DNA of 64,000 nt from contig OY282609.1 of the NCBI GenBank assembly GCA_958298945.1, positions 27,625,212-27,689,211 on the forward strand. The letters are read 5' to 3'. The notes under the pieces are model-generated. The model did no database searches and was not told the DNA's origin. It saw nothing but the letters and a program-made list of their open reading frames with translations. Of this stretch, positions 34,701 to 45,670 are shown one piece after another. Every line of letters starts with the position of its first letter. Within the stretch, counting starts at the first letter, position 1. The DNA is from Atherix ibis. Lineage: Eukaryota > Arthropoda > Insecta > Diptera > Athericidae. Both the position numbers and the translations under genes were made by a program.

Positions 34701-37700
34701 TTAGCCAAATTGTCCGGAGCACCAAAAAAATAGTGAATGCAAAGATGCTTTTATAAATCACTAAAAATGGACTTAAACAATTTATGGTGTTTACATCGCC
34801 CCTGACAGGATTTTCATTTACCGAATGGATGGGATTTTGTGTCATTATGATAAAAGGCTGGCTAACTAAGTAAATAATGATTCGCACGAGGCTAAAAGTG
34901 TTGTTTTCGTTTTGCTTTTTATTTTGCTAATCCACGGGAAATCTCCCCACACGACTCCATCTGAAGACGCAAGGCCATACGTAATCAACGTCAGATAATC
35001 GTTCTTACATCTCTGAAGCGGATGTTTTCCTCCAGACATCAAAGCTCCACTCACTAATAGTGCGAGTGAATACTCATAACCAAGAACGGTTTACAACTAC
35101 CCCCGATCCACCCCTGCCATTAAACTGAACAGTTTGTTATCACAGACAATTTTAAAAGTTTGCGATAAAATGTTTGTACTAATTTGATGCGAAATTGATA
35201 CGCACTTAAGAATAGTGGGAGAAAATAGGGTACGCATGGACTGATTTCCAAAATTTTTTTTAAAGAATATCCGAGTGCGTCCTTAAACAAAAAAGATAAT
35301 CAAAAATTAAATTTGCTCTCTTCAAGGAAAATTTAACACAAAATTACTCTTTCATCAATTAAAAAGGCTTATTTAGACTCCCTCAACTTTTAGAACAAGG
35401 AAAGGAATTTCCCCCCCAAAAAAAATACTTACTCGGGTGCTGCGCTTCATGGTTATCGGAAAACTTAGTTAATAAAAGCAATAAGATCTTTAAAGCCTCA
35501 GCTTTGCGAGTATCGAGACGTGGTGAACCCTTTTCTTTGACCATTTTTTAAGTGATTCGAAGGGAATGTGTAAGAATTTCCCCCTTTAGAGTATAAAGAG
35601 GAATTGCATTATTGGAAAAATTAAGGCAAATCGATTGTGTCCTGCGGTTATCTAGCAAAAAAAAAATGCTATTAGTACATTAGATATTTTAGGTGGTCTC
35701 AGAGTACTTTTTGGTATCTGCAAAACATCCTTCCTTTTTGGGGTCTCCAAAATTTTGAATTTAACAAAAATTAATAATAGAAATTCCTGATTTTTGTTGA
35801 ATTTTTGGGGTCTTAAATCAAGATGTCTAAAGTTTAAATTAAAAAATTTTGGGGCCTCAAAAGACCCAAGAATTTAGGGTCCAATAATAGAATACAATCT
35901 TGCAATATTTGCTCTTTGGTTGAAATAAAGAATTGTAAGGTTCTGATTTTTTGTTAAGATTTTAAGTCTCAAGATTTCGGATTTGGAAATATTTGAGGTC
36001 TTAAAATTGTGGACATTTGAATTATTACAATAATCCGAATTTTTAATAAAAAAACCTTGATCTTTACTTAAATAAAAAATCTTAAAATCTACGAATCAAA
36101 GTATTTGGAGGTCCTAAAATATTTTAGTAGCTATCTGATGACCCTATGAGAAGAACGGATGAAATATTATGCAATTTTTTAGGGAAAAAAATAACCGAAC
36201 CTACACACCAATTACTCTCAATAATAATTGAGTTCTTCAGAACGAAATGAGTTTTACAGGATTTTTTTAACATCAAAAATATTTTTAAAAAAATAATTTT
36301 TTAACTTTTTCTAATTTTTGATTCAAAAACAAATAGGATTCCTTGTGGATAAATTTGGCAAATATAAGCCAGTTGTTGTCATGAGCCTTTTAATGAATGC
36401 AGTATTCCATCATTCGTTACTTTTTATACCACAACAAGAGATCCCTGGTGTGATGCCATCCGCCTATGTGATGAGACATCCAACAAACGGAGCTGTTGAG
36501 GTGAGAGAAATTCAAGAGTGTACCATATACGCTAATTAAGATAAATTTCTTTTCTTCGTTATTTGTTAATAATTCCCCTTTTTCCATTTCGAACAAAAAA
36601 CGATTCTTTTTGCAGGTTTGGTGGTCACCATGTCCTAGCCGAGAATGTCCTGAAGAAGAGGAAATCGATTTGGTCGTTGATCAATGTCTCGATCACTGTT
36701 TGCTATTGGAACAAAATCCGAAAATAGAATTGATACCACCGCCAACGAATGCGCCAATCCAACAGGAACCATCCGATGTGGACGGCATTGACGACATCGG
36801 ATTCCATTTTAGTAAACGTAAGCAAAAGGATTCGATTGCACAACCGGCGAACTCGAATAAAACAAAATTGCCACAAGATGTACTTACTTCGACAATAGCC
36901 AGTATGACCTCAAGCCACGGTAAGAAGGGATGATGCTAAAAAAATTACTTAAAATCCTAAAAGAATCTTTATTTTCGCAAAATATAAAATTTTCTTTTTA
37001 CTAGGAAAATTCTCTGTCGGTTTTCTGGTAAATTGACCCTGAAGTCTTAAAATTTCTCTGCTTTTAATGACTCCATTTGGAGTAAAATAGCCATTTGAGC
37101 TTCTGCTTTTAAAAATTAACGATTCTAGAATCTTAAAGAAGGCAGCAGAGAGCCTCCAAACGACTAAAGATTGCTTTGGAATCACTGGGATTTTTTCAAA
37201 TTATTTTCTACTTAAAAAAATCGAATTTTTCTCAAAATCTTCCAAAGATTGAATTTTTTTCTATGTTCAATTTTTTGGGAAAATTCTGATAATTTTACAT
37301 AAAATTAAGAAAAAACAATCTTTACAAGGAAAAGCAGAAAATTTTTGTATTTGAAATTTTGGACTTTCGATAGTCTAGAATGATTGGGGAACTTTCAAAA
37401 ACTAACACCAAAATTTCTGGCATTTCTGCTAAACATTTTAGTTCTTAAAAAATAAAAATTATTGAAAATTTGAAAAATATTTTCTTTTTTAAAGAAGAAA
37501 AGAAGAATTTGTGAAAAAATTAAAATCAATGTTGGAATTATTTGGATCCACTCAATACGAGATTTCGAAATTTTCTACTTAAAATATTCAAATTCCTAAA
37601 AGCATAAAAGAATTAATAGTTTTTATAATGAAACCACCATTGGAAAATTCTTTGTAAATAAAAGAAAATCTGAAATTTAGAAAAAAAACCTACCTTTTTA

Positions 37701-40700
37701 ATTGAGGAGAAAACAATTTAAGAAAATAACAAATTTTTTTCATTTGCATAGACCCTAACCAACTCAACGAAACGCGAGAGAAAAGTGAAGAATCGAGTGA
37801 GGAGAATCGGGCTTTGGCGGAGAGTGACGATGCTGCATTCTTCCTTTTGGATATGCATCCCGATCTGGCCGACCCCATTGAACAGCTGGGCATAGAGTTC
37901 GAACCGGATGACAACGAAACTGTGACGGACTTCAAGCAAAGATTCGATGTGAAATTGCTATGGAATTCTGGAGTTAATGTGACTGCATTGGAGGAGGAGG
38001 ATTTGCGTTGCGGCGGTCTGGTTACGCGAACGAATGTGTCGGGGAAGTACAATTTGCCAGTCAGTGAGCTAGTCACGAATTGCATGGTGCAAAAGTGTCG
38101 GTTCCGGCAAAATGGGCCGGAAATATGCCCACCAGACTATAGAGAAAGTGACGATACCATATTCTGGATATACTTTCTGCTTCGGTGAGTCCACTTGGAG
38201 GACAATAATAGACACGACATAATATCCCCCCCCCCATTTCTAATAGATTTTTAGCGACCACAATGCTCTCGGCTGGCGTTACGATAATGGATCCGATCGC
38301 TCTGACCATGATTGAAAAGTACGGCGGTGACTTCGGACGGGAACGACTCTTTTCCAGCATCGGAATGGCGATCTTTTCACCGATCACAGGAATTCTCATC
38401 GACTACTCATCCCGTGGCCTAGGCTATACTGACTACTCAGCAGCTTTTTACACGTACGATCTGCTGCTGGGCATTTCGACAATTTCGGTGATTCTGATGC
38501 CATTGGGAGAGAAGCTACCGGCAGACAATGTTTTCCGGGATTTATGGAATCTTTTGAAAATGCCGCACGTCATCATTTTTATTCTGTTCCTCTTCGTATT
38601 GGGAAATTTCTGGGGATTTATTGAAAGTTTCTTGTTCCTCTATCTGAAGGAATTGGGAGCACCGAACTATTTACTAGGTGAGTACGAATACAGATCAAGA
38701 AATGAGCGTGAAACTAAAATAACTGCATCCACTTTCTGTGCAGGTATCACAATCACGGTGGGGACGGTCAGCAGCATCCCATTCCTCTACGGAGCAGAGA
38801 AGATAACGAAAATTTTCGGACACGTCAATCTGATTATAATCGCGTTCTTTTCGCATGCTGGTCGCCTTGTTGGATATTCGTTTATCGAGTAAGAAATTAG
38901 CGCCCATTTGAAGATTGCTTTTCAAGGTTGAGAATTTTTCAATTTGCATTTGCAGAAGCGCGTGGTGGTGTTTCCCATTTGAAGCGATGGAATCGCTTTC
39001 CTGTCATTTGATGTGGGTTGCCGCGGCCACCTATTGTTCGATATTGGCGCCGAAAAACCTTTTGGCCACATTAATTGGAGTCCTAGGAATGGCGCACTTC
39101 AGTTTGGGTATGTGCTCTGTGCGATTCAAATGAAAATTTCCGTTGGTAATTTTTGTGGTTTGGTTTGGATTAAAGGGCGTGGCAGTGGATCGTTTTGTGG
39201 TGGGCTCTTGATTGGGCACGTGGGCACAAGAGATGCATTCCGTTACATGGGACTGTTGGCAGTGGTCGGTGGCATAGCCTACGGTGTGCTGCACTTGGTG
39301 TGGCTGCGTAAATTCGACCATCAAGTAGATGAGAAAGACGACGAGGTGATGGAAAACGGTGAGGGAGAAAAGCTTACTGAGCCAGCAACCAAAGATCAAG
39401 GAACGACAATGTCACAAGAGCGGCTCAGTCTCATGATAAAATACAACCAAATAGGAAGTCTCACCTCGTTGCCGCGGGGGTCTAAGGTAAGCAAATAAGA
39501 TTTTGTCAACTTTTATAAGCTTGCTTTTTATTACTAATCCCATAAGATTTAAGGTTGATGTCTTTGACTATTTGTTATCTAGAAAATAAAATGTTCTCTT
39601 TTGATTATATAATTTTTTTGTTGTTGTTTTTAATTTGCTTCTAGGTTGACATTCATGATCATTTGTCGCATCGCCGCAGTAGCTACAATATTGAATTTGT
39701 ACGTGTGCCAAAAGTTGGTGGTGGAAGTGCCTCAAAAGTTGACCTACTCAAGTCAGCTTTGGAAATAAACCATAAGTCGTCAAATCATTCCGTTATCAGC
39801 CGAACTGATAAGACCTCGAATCAGTCTTTGAGCAGAAACAGAGCCGATAGTGCACCGAAACTGAGCCATCCGAACATGAAAAATATTTCACAGCCTGCAC
39901 TCGAAGCTGTCGTTCTTGAGGTAAAAAATGGCATGTTTCAAAATAACGGTTTATATTTGTCTTTTCTATAATAAACTGAGAATGGTTAATTTAATATTTT
40001 CCTAATTAAACATTTTTCTAATACACTAAACAGGGTGTAGAATCGACATTTTTCCCATCGGCAAAAATGCGGAAGTATCCAAGCGGACTATTGAGCACGA
40101 TACCAGTATTGGAAAAATCTGTTATTCCGATATCGATCATTTCGGTATTTAAATATTTTATATTTTATTATTTGATTTTTTTTTTTATTTAACAATATGT
40201 GATGGGCATAGGGCATTTTAAAAATCAAACTCTACCCGTTTAAAATTTAACATGAATGGCGATATTATAAAAAAAAATCAAAATTTAATTAAGACGAAGA
40301 AGAGGTATAATATTATGCTATTTTTTTAAATTAAATTTCTTACAACCAGAAAATGTGTTGGAAATTTTTATTATTTTTTACTAAGAAAATTTAATAAAAA
40401 CTGACGGCTTTTCTATGCTTTGCGGGGAGAGAGGAGTTTGTGTGTTAAATAAAAAAAATGTTTAATATCAACAATATTGTTACTAAGAAAACATAATTAA
40501 TATTAAATATTTATAGGCAAAATAATAGAAAGTCAAAAATTTTTGGTACACTCTCAAAATCTTTAAAGAGCACACTCGTAATAAATAATAGAGAACACTT
40601 GGCAGGCATGAGAGAACACTGAAAATTAATTACACAACACTCAGCACTGTACAAGTGAATACTCAGAGAATATTTTCATTTTTTTTATTTAGAATTTTAG

Positions 40701-42631
40701 AATGAAATAATTTTAATAATTGTTATTTTTTTGCAATTTTTAATGAAAATAGCTGAACTTGAAAAAAATTTACCAATTTTATTAATCAGAAATACTTTTT
40801 AGGCAGTCGCATTTATTTGTCTTTATTTTTAGAAATATTTAAAAAAAATTATTAAAAATTAAATATTAGTTAAGTGGTAGATTGGAGGTCTGATTGAATA
40901 GAATGGCGGGAAAGAAATTAACAAAGAAACCTACTATCAGGGTTATAAGCTTAAATCCGCTGTTTGGTTATAGATGGCGTAAGTGACCGTATTAAGCTAC
41001 CATTGGCACGCCATAATTTTTTTATGAGTTTGACATCTGTCAAAATTAATGACATTTTGCATTAAAGCAATGCTGCACGTTGTCAGCAATTTCGTACAAC
41101 AACATACATTTTTCCTTTAGTAATCATGTCTAGTTTTGTGCCAGAAAAGAAGGCATAAACGGGAAGCTCTGCTTTTCTGCTGCAAATTGAAGAAATCGGT
41201 TGCCGAATCGCATCGAATGATTATGAAGGCCGATGGTGACCGTGCTTTATCGGAAACAACGTGCCGAGATTGGTTTCGTCGGTTCAAAGACGGCAATTTT
41301 AACTTGTGGGACAAGAAACGTGAAAATCGGCCTAGGAAGGTTGTGGACCATCAATTGCAAGCTCTTTTGGATGAAGGCGATACCCAATCGCAAAAAATGC
41401 TCACGGAGCAATTGGGTGTTACTCAACCAGCCATTTCCATACGTCTGCGTGACATGGGAAATATTGAAAAGATCGAAAAATGGGTGAATTGAATGATAGG
41501 CAGATGGAGCGACGCCAAAAGACATGCGAAATCTTGCTCGCTAGACAAAAAATAAAGTCGTTCCTGCATCGGATTGTGACAAGCGATGAAAAGTGGATAT
41601 ACTCGTATTTCGAGAATCCTAAACGCAAGAAATCGTCGATTGATCTCGGCCAACCATCACTTCCGGACGGAACCAAAAATCGCTTCGGACGGAATAAAAA
41701 AAAACGCTCCTCGGCCAACCAAAAATCGCTTCGGACGGAAGACGATGCTGTGCGCTTGCAGGGTATATCAGCAGGGTATCGTCTACTATGAGATGATGAA
41801 ACCTGGTGAAACTGTTAATGCCCACCGCTACCACCAACAACTGATCAAATTGCACCGTGCTCTGCATGAAAAAAGGACGGATTATCAAATCATGACAAGC
41901 TGATTTTCCTCCACGACAACGCACCATCGCGTTAGAAATGGTCCGAAACTACTTGGATACACTCAACTGGGAGGTGCTACCCCACCCAGCTTATTTACCA
42001 GACCTGGCCCCTTCCGACTACACCTGTTTTCGTCGATGGGCCATGTGCTCGCTGAGCAGCACTTCGATTCTGACGAAGACATCCGAAAATGGCTTGATGA
42101 GTAGTTTGCCTCGAAAGAGAGGGATTTTTTTTGGCATGGTATCCACAAATTGCCCGAGAAATGTGAAAAATGTGTTGCTAGCGAGGGCAAGTACCTTGAA
42201 TAAATTTTTTTTTGCTTACTATGGAAAAAACATGTGTTTTTTTGACAAAAAACAACGAATTAAAGTTTATACAAATAGTATTTTTGAAAATAATAAGAAA
42301 TAAATCAAATTTAGATAATTAGCTTTGTTAAAAAACCTAATTTAATGACCGACAATGGGGGTGAAAAAACTGTTAAGTTAGTCATCAGTATCTACTTTTA
42401 AATTATAAATAAATATATTTTTTAAAACAACCAATTTAATTTTAGTGTGAAATAATGTTGTTAATATTTTTTAAGGATGAAGAACGACGAGAATCCATAC
42501 CGGAAGAAATAGAGCCGCCACAAACTTCTTCTTCACAATCGAAATTCGCACAGCAAAGGCCATCAAATTTTACAGCAAATAATAATAAAAATGATTCGTC
42601 AAATACTAAACAAGCCGATGCTGGCACATGA
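25595..42631 (+). CDS. Mfsd6-like: MFSD6-like major facilitator superfamily transporter (gene, all exons)
   Basis: Eleven core exons join in one frame: 25595-25718, 33812-33934, 36337-36500, 36616-36919, 37752-38184, 38247-38677, 38744-38888, 38956-39107, 39176-39486, 39645-39920, 42476-42631. The product is 872 residues, or 909 with the optional exon 40034-40144. All introns are GT-AG with matching phases. The N-terminal part (LPYLTIHMQSIGLTVEEIAI, then LALPFTTFLSPPITGFLVDK and FGKYKPVVVMSLLMNAVFHH) is the strongly conserved start of MFSD6 proteins; the RxSD-like VDKFGKYKP loop follows TM2. A long hydrophilic, cysteine-containing loop (residues ~138-382) separates the two halves, and GRGSGSFCGG marks the late TM region. 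Expected role: multi-span membrane protein of the MFS; substrate unknown. The tail is Ser-rich and probably cytoplasmic. Confidence 0.93.
26046..26112 (-). repeat. tRNA-like SINE fragment in MFSD6-like intron 1
   Basis: On the minus strand GAGTTCGAATCC is a near-perfect RNA polymerase III B box, preceded at tRNA-like spacing by TAGCGATATTGCG (weak A box) and GGTTAGGACAATAGTCCT. T-stem pairing has decayed, so this is not a functional tRNA. Element limits are unknown. Confidence 0.45.
26290..26960. repeat. Diverged TTGTTGATG-type repeat region
   Basis: Phrases such as TTTGTTGATGAAA, CTTAGACTCTTGTTGAA and AAATTTGCTCAAA recur many times, in direct and inverted orientation, every 60-150 bases through intron 1. 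It has the look of an old local amplification. It contains the perfect hairpin at 26424-26496. Confidence 0.6.
26424..26496. repeat. Perfect inverted repeat, 34-bp arms, 5-base loop
   Basis: AAAATGTTGCTTAACTTTCA begins the left arm (26424-26457); the right arm (26463-26496) is its exact complement; the loop is TATTT. A transcript of intron 1 would fold into a long, mismatch-free stem. Confidence 0.95.
26961..28262. other. Intron 1 sequence, no element recognised
   Basis: AT-rich. The only structure seen is a short pair of direct repeats (ATATAGGGGATAAT...GAGACATC at 27157 and 27201, 44 bases apart). Confidence 0.5.
28263..29234 (-). mobile_element. mariner copy 2, 5'-truncated, in MFSD6-like intron 1
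   Basis: The 3' terminal repeat (28263 on) reads CTAGGTATATAAGCTTAAAT with TA before it, a slightly mutated copy of the family end. The other end is missing: homology stops at the CRDWFRR block near 29234, where unrelated AAAAACGAGG begins. Opposite orientation to the host gene. Confidence 0.88.
28333..29234 (-). pseudogene. mariner transposase fragment, copy 2
   Basis: Reads WFRRFKDGNFDL, a TGA in place of Trp near 29190, then an open stretch from MQALLDEDDTQSQQMLAEQL to NYLETL near 28570, a frameshift or stop, and the last 76 codons from MLPHPSYSPDLASSDYHLF to GKYFE. The first catalytic Asp (IGDEKWIYF), the second (HDNAPSYTS) and the third (SSDYHLF) are all still present. The N-terminal ~45 residues are lost. 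Confidence 0.9.
29235..33811. other. Rest of MFSD6-like intron 1
   Basis: 29400-30060 and 31200-33370 are less AT-rich than their surroundings and could hold enhancers; several 60-130 codon frames there, on both strands, show no family features. Poly-C/poly-G runs at 30917 and 32406. Paired short hairpins at 30651-30695 contain GATA-type sites. Confidence 0.4.
33812..33934 (+). CDS. Mfsd6-like: MFSD6-like exon 2
   Basis: Acceptor TATTACAG, donor GTAAAC, phase 1 on both sides. Encodes ATSSLLPYLTIHMQSIGL through SPPITG, the most conserved segment of the family. Confidence 0.93.
33935..36336. other. MFSD6-like intron 2, no element recognised
   Basis: 2.4 kb between conserved exons, GT to AG. 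AT-rich with a moderately complex middle (34060-35100). Short open frames on either strand lack any protein signature. Confidence 0.6.
36337..36500 (+). CDS. Mfsd6-like: MFSD6-like exon 3
   Basis: Acceptor CAAATAG, donor GTGAGA. Encodes FLVDKFGKYKPVVVMSLLMN, TM3 and the IPQQEIPG loop; ends in phase 0 with Glu. Confidence 0.93.
36616..36919 (+). CDS. Mfsd6-like: MFSD6-like exon 4
   Basis: Acceptor TTTTGCAG, donor GTAAGA. Hydrophilic loop, starting VWWSPCPSRECPEEEE with paired cysteines and later DQCLDHC; phase 1 at the end. Confidence 0.9.
37752..38184 (+). CDS. Mfsd6-like: MFSD6-like exon 5
   Basis: Acceptor TTTGCATAG, donor GTGAGT. Acidic loop (REKSEESSEENRALAESDD) with NET, NVT and NVS glycosylation-type sequons, then CRFRQNGPEICPPDYRESDD and the start of the next TM (FWIYFLL). 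Phase 2. Confidence 0.9.
38247..38677 (+). CDS. Mfsd6-like: MFSD6-like exon 6
   Basis: Acceptor TTCTAATAG after a 62-base intron with a poly-C run; donor GTGAGT. Encodes FLATTMLSAGVTIMDPIALT, GRERLFSSIGMAIFSPITG and further TMs to GAPNYLLG. This is the best matching block to MFSD6 proteins. Confidence 0.94.
38744..38888 (+). CDS. Mfsd6-like: MFSD6-like exon 7
   Basis: Acceptor TGTGCAG, donor GTAAGA, flanked by introns of 66 and 67 bases. Encodes ITITVGTVSSIPFLYGAEK to GRLVGYSFIE. Confidence 0.9.
38956..39107 (+). CDS. Mfsd6-like: MFSD6-like exon 8
   Basis: Acceptor CATTTGCAG, donor GTATGT. Encodes PFEAMESLSCHLMWVAAATY and ATLIGVLGMAHFSLG; phase 1 at the end. Confidence 0.9.
39176..39486 (+). 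CDS. Mfsd6-like: MFSD6-like exon 9
   Basis: The preceding 68-base intron (39108-39175) is itself free of stops in one frame, so the region can be misread as one longer frame. Splicing gives SLGRGSGSFCGG, matching the conserved late TM, then the last TM and a charged cytoplasmic tail. Donor GTAAGC, phase 0. Confidence 0.88.
39645..39920 (+). CDS. Mfsd6-like: MFSD6-like exon 10
   Basis: Acceptor TTGCTTCTAG, donor GTAAAA. Encodes a polar tail starting VDIHDHLSHRRSSYNIEFVR, rich in Ser, Lys and Asn; phase 0 at both ends. Confidence 0.85.
40034..40144 (+). CDS. Possible cassette or alternative last exon of the MFSD6-like gene
   Basis: A clean acceptor (ACTAAACAG) opens a 111-base, 37-codon frame in phase 0 (GVESTFFPSAKMRKYPSGLL and on to SIIS), followed by GTATTT as donor. 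Being a multiple of three it can be skipped or included without changing the frame. If the donor is not used, the frame reads on hydrophobic residues to a stop near 40187, giving an alternative C-terminus. It lies 0.8 kb upstream of the mariner in this intron. No transcript evidence. Confidence 0.4.
40937..42278 (+). mobile_element. mariner copy 3, full length with both ends, in the last MFSD6-like intron
   Basis: Flanked by TA (40935-40936 and 42279-42280). The left end TCAGGGTTATAAGCTTAAAT and a decayed right end match the family repeats. 1342 bp, longer than copy 1 because of small internal duplications near 41650-41740. Same orientation as the gene. The flanking exons 39920 and 42476 still join in frame, so the insertion need not harm the host protein. 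Confidence 0.9.
41126..42203 (+). pseudogene. mariner transposase (inactivated), copy 3
   Basis: Starts MSSFVPEK then shifts frame near 41147. Open stretches: to IEKWVN (stop 41490), then LNDRQMERRQKTCEILLARQ to the duplicated region near 41650-41740, then fragments to the end near 42203 (LE instead of FE). Multiple frameshifts. The sequence around 41900-41940 has lost the HDNAPSHTSK block in part. Confidence 0.9.
42476..42631 (+). CDS. Mfsd6-like: MFSD6-like last exon
   Basis: Acceptor TTTTTTAAG, phase 0, encoding DEERRESIPEEIEPPQTSSS and an Asn/Ser-rich end, stop TGA at 42629-42631. AATAAA follows at 42687. The acceptor's non-pyrimidine end makes it a little less certain than the others. 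Confidence 0.72.
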   Translation, partial: DEERRESIPEEIEPPQTSSSQSKFAQQRPSNFTANNNKNDSSNTKQADAGT

Positions 42632-45299
42632 TAGTTATCAAAAATTAATTATGATCTCGGATTTATGATTAAAACAAAAATACACAAATAAAAATTGATA
42701 ATTAGAATCAAAGACACGCAGATAAAAAATAAAACTAAACAAACTATATTAAATTTAATAATTGAAATTTTTAAGAATCTTTTTTAAAAGAGAGAGAAAC
42801 TGGCAAATAATAATAGGGGAAAATAAAAAGATGAGAAAGAAAACTTCAAAATAATTAACAATAATTTTAACTTTAACATTAATTCTAATTGTAATTTTAA
42901 TTATTGTATTTTATCAGTTATGGAATTTTTTTTTTAGATTTATTATTAATTATTTGATTTGTCTATTATTTTATTTTGTTATATTTATAGTGAAAAAGAT
43001 ACTAAAATAATTTAAATAATGAAAATAATAGAAATAATTCTATTTATTTGGTTATTTTTGGATCGATTGAGAAAAAGGTGATGATCCGAAATAAAAACAA
43101 ATGGCGGAAAGTCAAAAAAAAACAATAGAAAAATGGCGAAAAAGGCAAAATGGCGCTGAAAAGATTTACTTGAAAATGGGCGGTTTAATTTAAAAAAAAA
43201 AAACTAATCAAATAAATTTAATCATTACAGATTAGTTTATTGAAGTTTTTTTTTTTGATCTTCATTTAAATAGCAAAGATAATAAAAAATTTACGAAAAT
43301 ATTTAGAAATCATTAAAAAGAAAATTTTATAATTTTGTTTTATTTTTTAATAAAATAATTTAACTTCTTTTCGCTGCCAAATTGATGATATGAAATTGAA
43401 TAAAAACAAATCAATAATAATAATAATTATTAAGAAGATAATAATCGAACGTTTGAAGGGGTAAAAATTATACTCTCATTAATTACAAACAGACAAAACA
43501 TACATACTCGTATATACGTAAAACAAAACTAAATAATATAAAATTTATGTTTTATCAATTAAATAAAAATAAATTTTTAAATATAAACAAAAGTAGATGT
43601 GTTTTATTGAAGAAAAAAAAACAGAAATTTGATTATAGTTTGAAGGTGTTTTCATAATTGATGGAAGGTAAATTTAATTAGTGAGTTGGAAATTGGTATA
43701 AGGAGTGTATATAGTGGGAACATTTTACGATAAGATACATTTTTTCTGCCCCATTTTCTTGAGTAAATTTAAAAAAAATTGGAAATTTCGTAACTGTTTA
43801 ATAAGAATTTCATATTTTTTAAGTACAAGAAAAACGTTTGGATAAAAATTAAAAAAAGAAAAAAAAAGTTAAAATTTTGGACAAAAATGAAAAATTCTTT
43901 AAAAAAAAATAACCTAAAAACAAAAGTCCTCAACTAATCATGTAACAAAAAATCGTGGACAATAAAATCGGAAAAAATTATTTTAATAAACTTTAAAAGC
44001 CAATTAATATTAAATTAAAAAAAATTAAATAGATGAATATAAGCAATTATATTTCTATAATGGGTACACATTAGAATATAGGGTATGGTAGAAAAATAAT
44101 GGGATTGTGAAGGCGTATAGTAGTTCTGGAAGGATTCAACCAAAATGACATCGTTTTAAGTCCTTTTTTTAAATTTTTGAAGCTACACGGATAATACCAC
44201 AGAATACTCATTTCGGATAAAAACAAGTTAATAGATTTAACTTAAAATTTGATGAACGGTTAAGCCTTTTAAATATAACTCACTACTCATCAGATTCAAT
44301 GTTGATCGATGTTATGACCTCATGAGTCCTTACTAATTTCATAATTTTATTAATTTTTCGATGTCAAGGGCTTCCCTAAGTGAGGTTCATCTTCCACTGC
44401 TTCCCCTGACCATCCAGAAATATTTATGGTATGCTACCGAAAAACTTGTGCTCTTGATAAGGAATGTCTGTTAGCGAAATTCGTAGATGCACGAAGCATA
44501 TGGCACACCAAATTTTCTGTTAAGCTTGGTGCAATGTGGAGGGAAAGTCTGCCAATCTTAATAATTCTCTACAATACCCATTAAAAAAAATCCTTTAAAC
44601 ACTCTCCTACCAGGGAGAAAACTTTTATATTATTGTTGATAAGAGAATTTTGAAATTAAAGTTTCGAATAAATCTATGAAAATACTCAAAATGAAAATGT
44701 TCCAATCAACTCCAATAAGGTAAATTAATTAGATAAGAAACTTTAGAAAGAATAACAATTAAAAATAGACTTTCCATTTTCCAATGATTTCGTTCTTTCT
44801 TTAAACAATGATTTTTCAATAATTTATTACAAAAAAAAAAAAATTCCTTCATAGAACATTTAGGATTAATAAGAAAACACTCAGAATAACTGAGAATTAA
44901 TACCTGAGAAAGAACACTTGAAATTAATAGGAAAATACTAAATAATTTAAAAAGTGAGTAAGATATTGAAAGTATAAAAAAAATATTAACTTTATAGAAA
45001 ATTGGGAATTATATGAAGAAAAACAACGATCAAAGAAAATGTTTATAAACAAAATATTTTTTTAAAAAATCGACAAATTTAATTATAAATAAAATGTAAG
45101 AAAAATATAAAGGAATATTTGAAATAAAAACAATAAATATTCTAAAATAATTAATAAATCTTTTAAATTTTTTAATATTATTTGTTCATATTAAAATGTA
45201 AATAATAAAAAAATTAAATAAAAACTAAAGTAAAATGAAAAAACCAGATTAGAAAGTAATTAAACAACGCACGTGCTATTCGCACATTACATAGCATCC
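42632..45299. other. 3' flank of the MFSD6-like gene, no gene seen
   Basis: AT-rich with many AATAAA hexamers on the plus strand; the first after the stop is at 42687. The untranslated 3' end of the gene lies here, with length unknown. Confidence 0.5.
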
Positions 45300-45339
45300 G
45301 CCATTTTGAACCAACCATGGAAGTGTTAACGATTAAAGA

Positions 45340-45375
45340 CTGGAAACTAACAGTCCGGCTCGAATCCCGCAAGTA
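45340..45375 (+). repeat. tRNA-like B-box segment
   Basis: CCGGCTCGAATCCCGC follows TTAACGATTAAAGACTGGAAA, which resembles the D-arm and anticodon-arm of a tRNA. Stems do not pair properly, so at most a SINE or tRNA relic. Confidence 0.3.
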
Positions 45376-45454
45376 ATTTTATTCAATCGCACCGCACCGT
45401 TTTAAACACGCACGTTGCAACGTAAAAACAAACTTGGTATAGTAGTTCCGATCA

Positions 45455-45670
45455 AGTCGAGGCTGAAACCCTGAAAATGTAAAAAATATTCGTTAAACGA
45501 TTGTATGCAAATCAGAAGTATAGATACTCACACTGTCCCACGTATGTCGGTTCTTCAGAAGTATTTTATGGCAAAATCATTCGGACACAACTGACAATTT
45601 CCAGGCTTCGGATTTTTGCACAAAAAATTCATCACAAATACTATTTCAACATTTTTTCCACCTTTCAATA
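45455..45670 (-). CDS. Possible terminal exon of an unidentified gene, with a downstream small intron
   Basis: On the minus strand, acceptor TTATTTACAG at 45671 opens a 37-codon frame ending at TGA 45557-45555, with three cysteines in FLCKNPKPGNCQLCPNDF. It needs one base from an upstream exon, which I could not place. Downstream, GTGAGTATC at 45531 and TACATTTTCAG at 45471 outline a 61-base intron, after which sequence continues. Clustered splice signals suggest a real, maybe decayed, gene. The C...C spacing faintly recalls a THAP-type end, but the His is missing. Function unknown. Confidence 0.25.
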
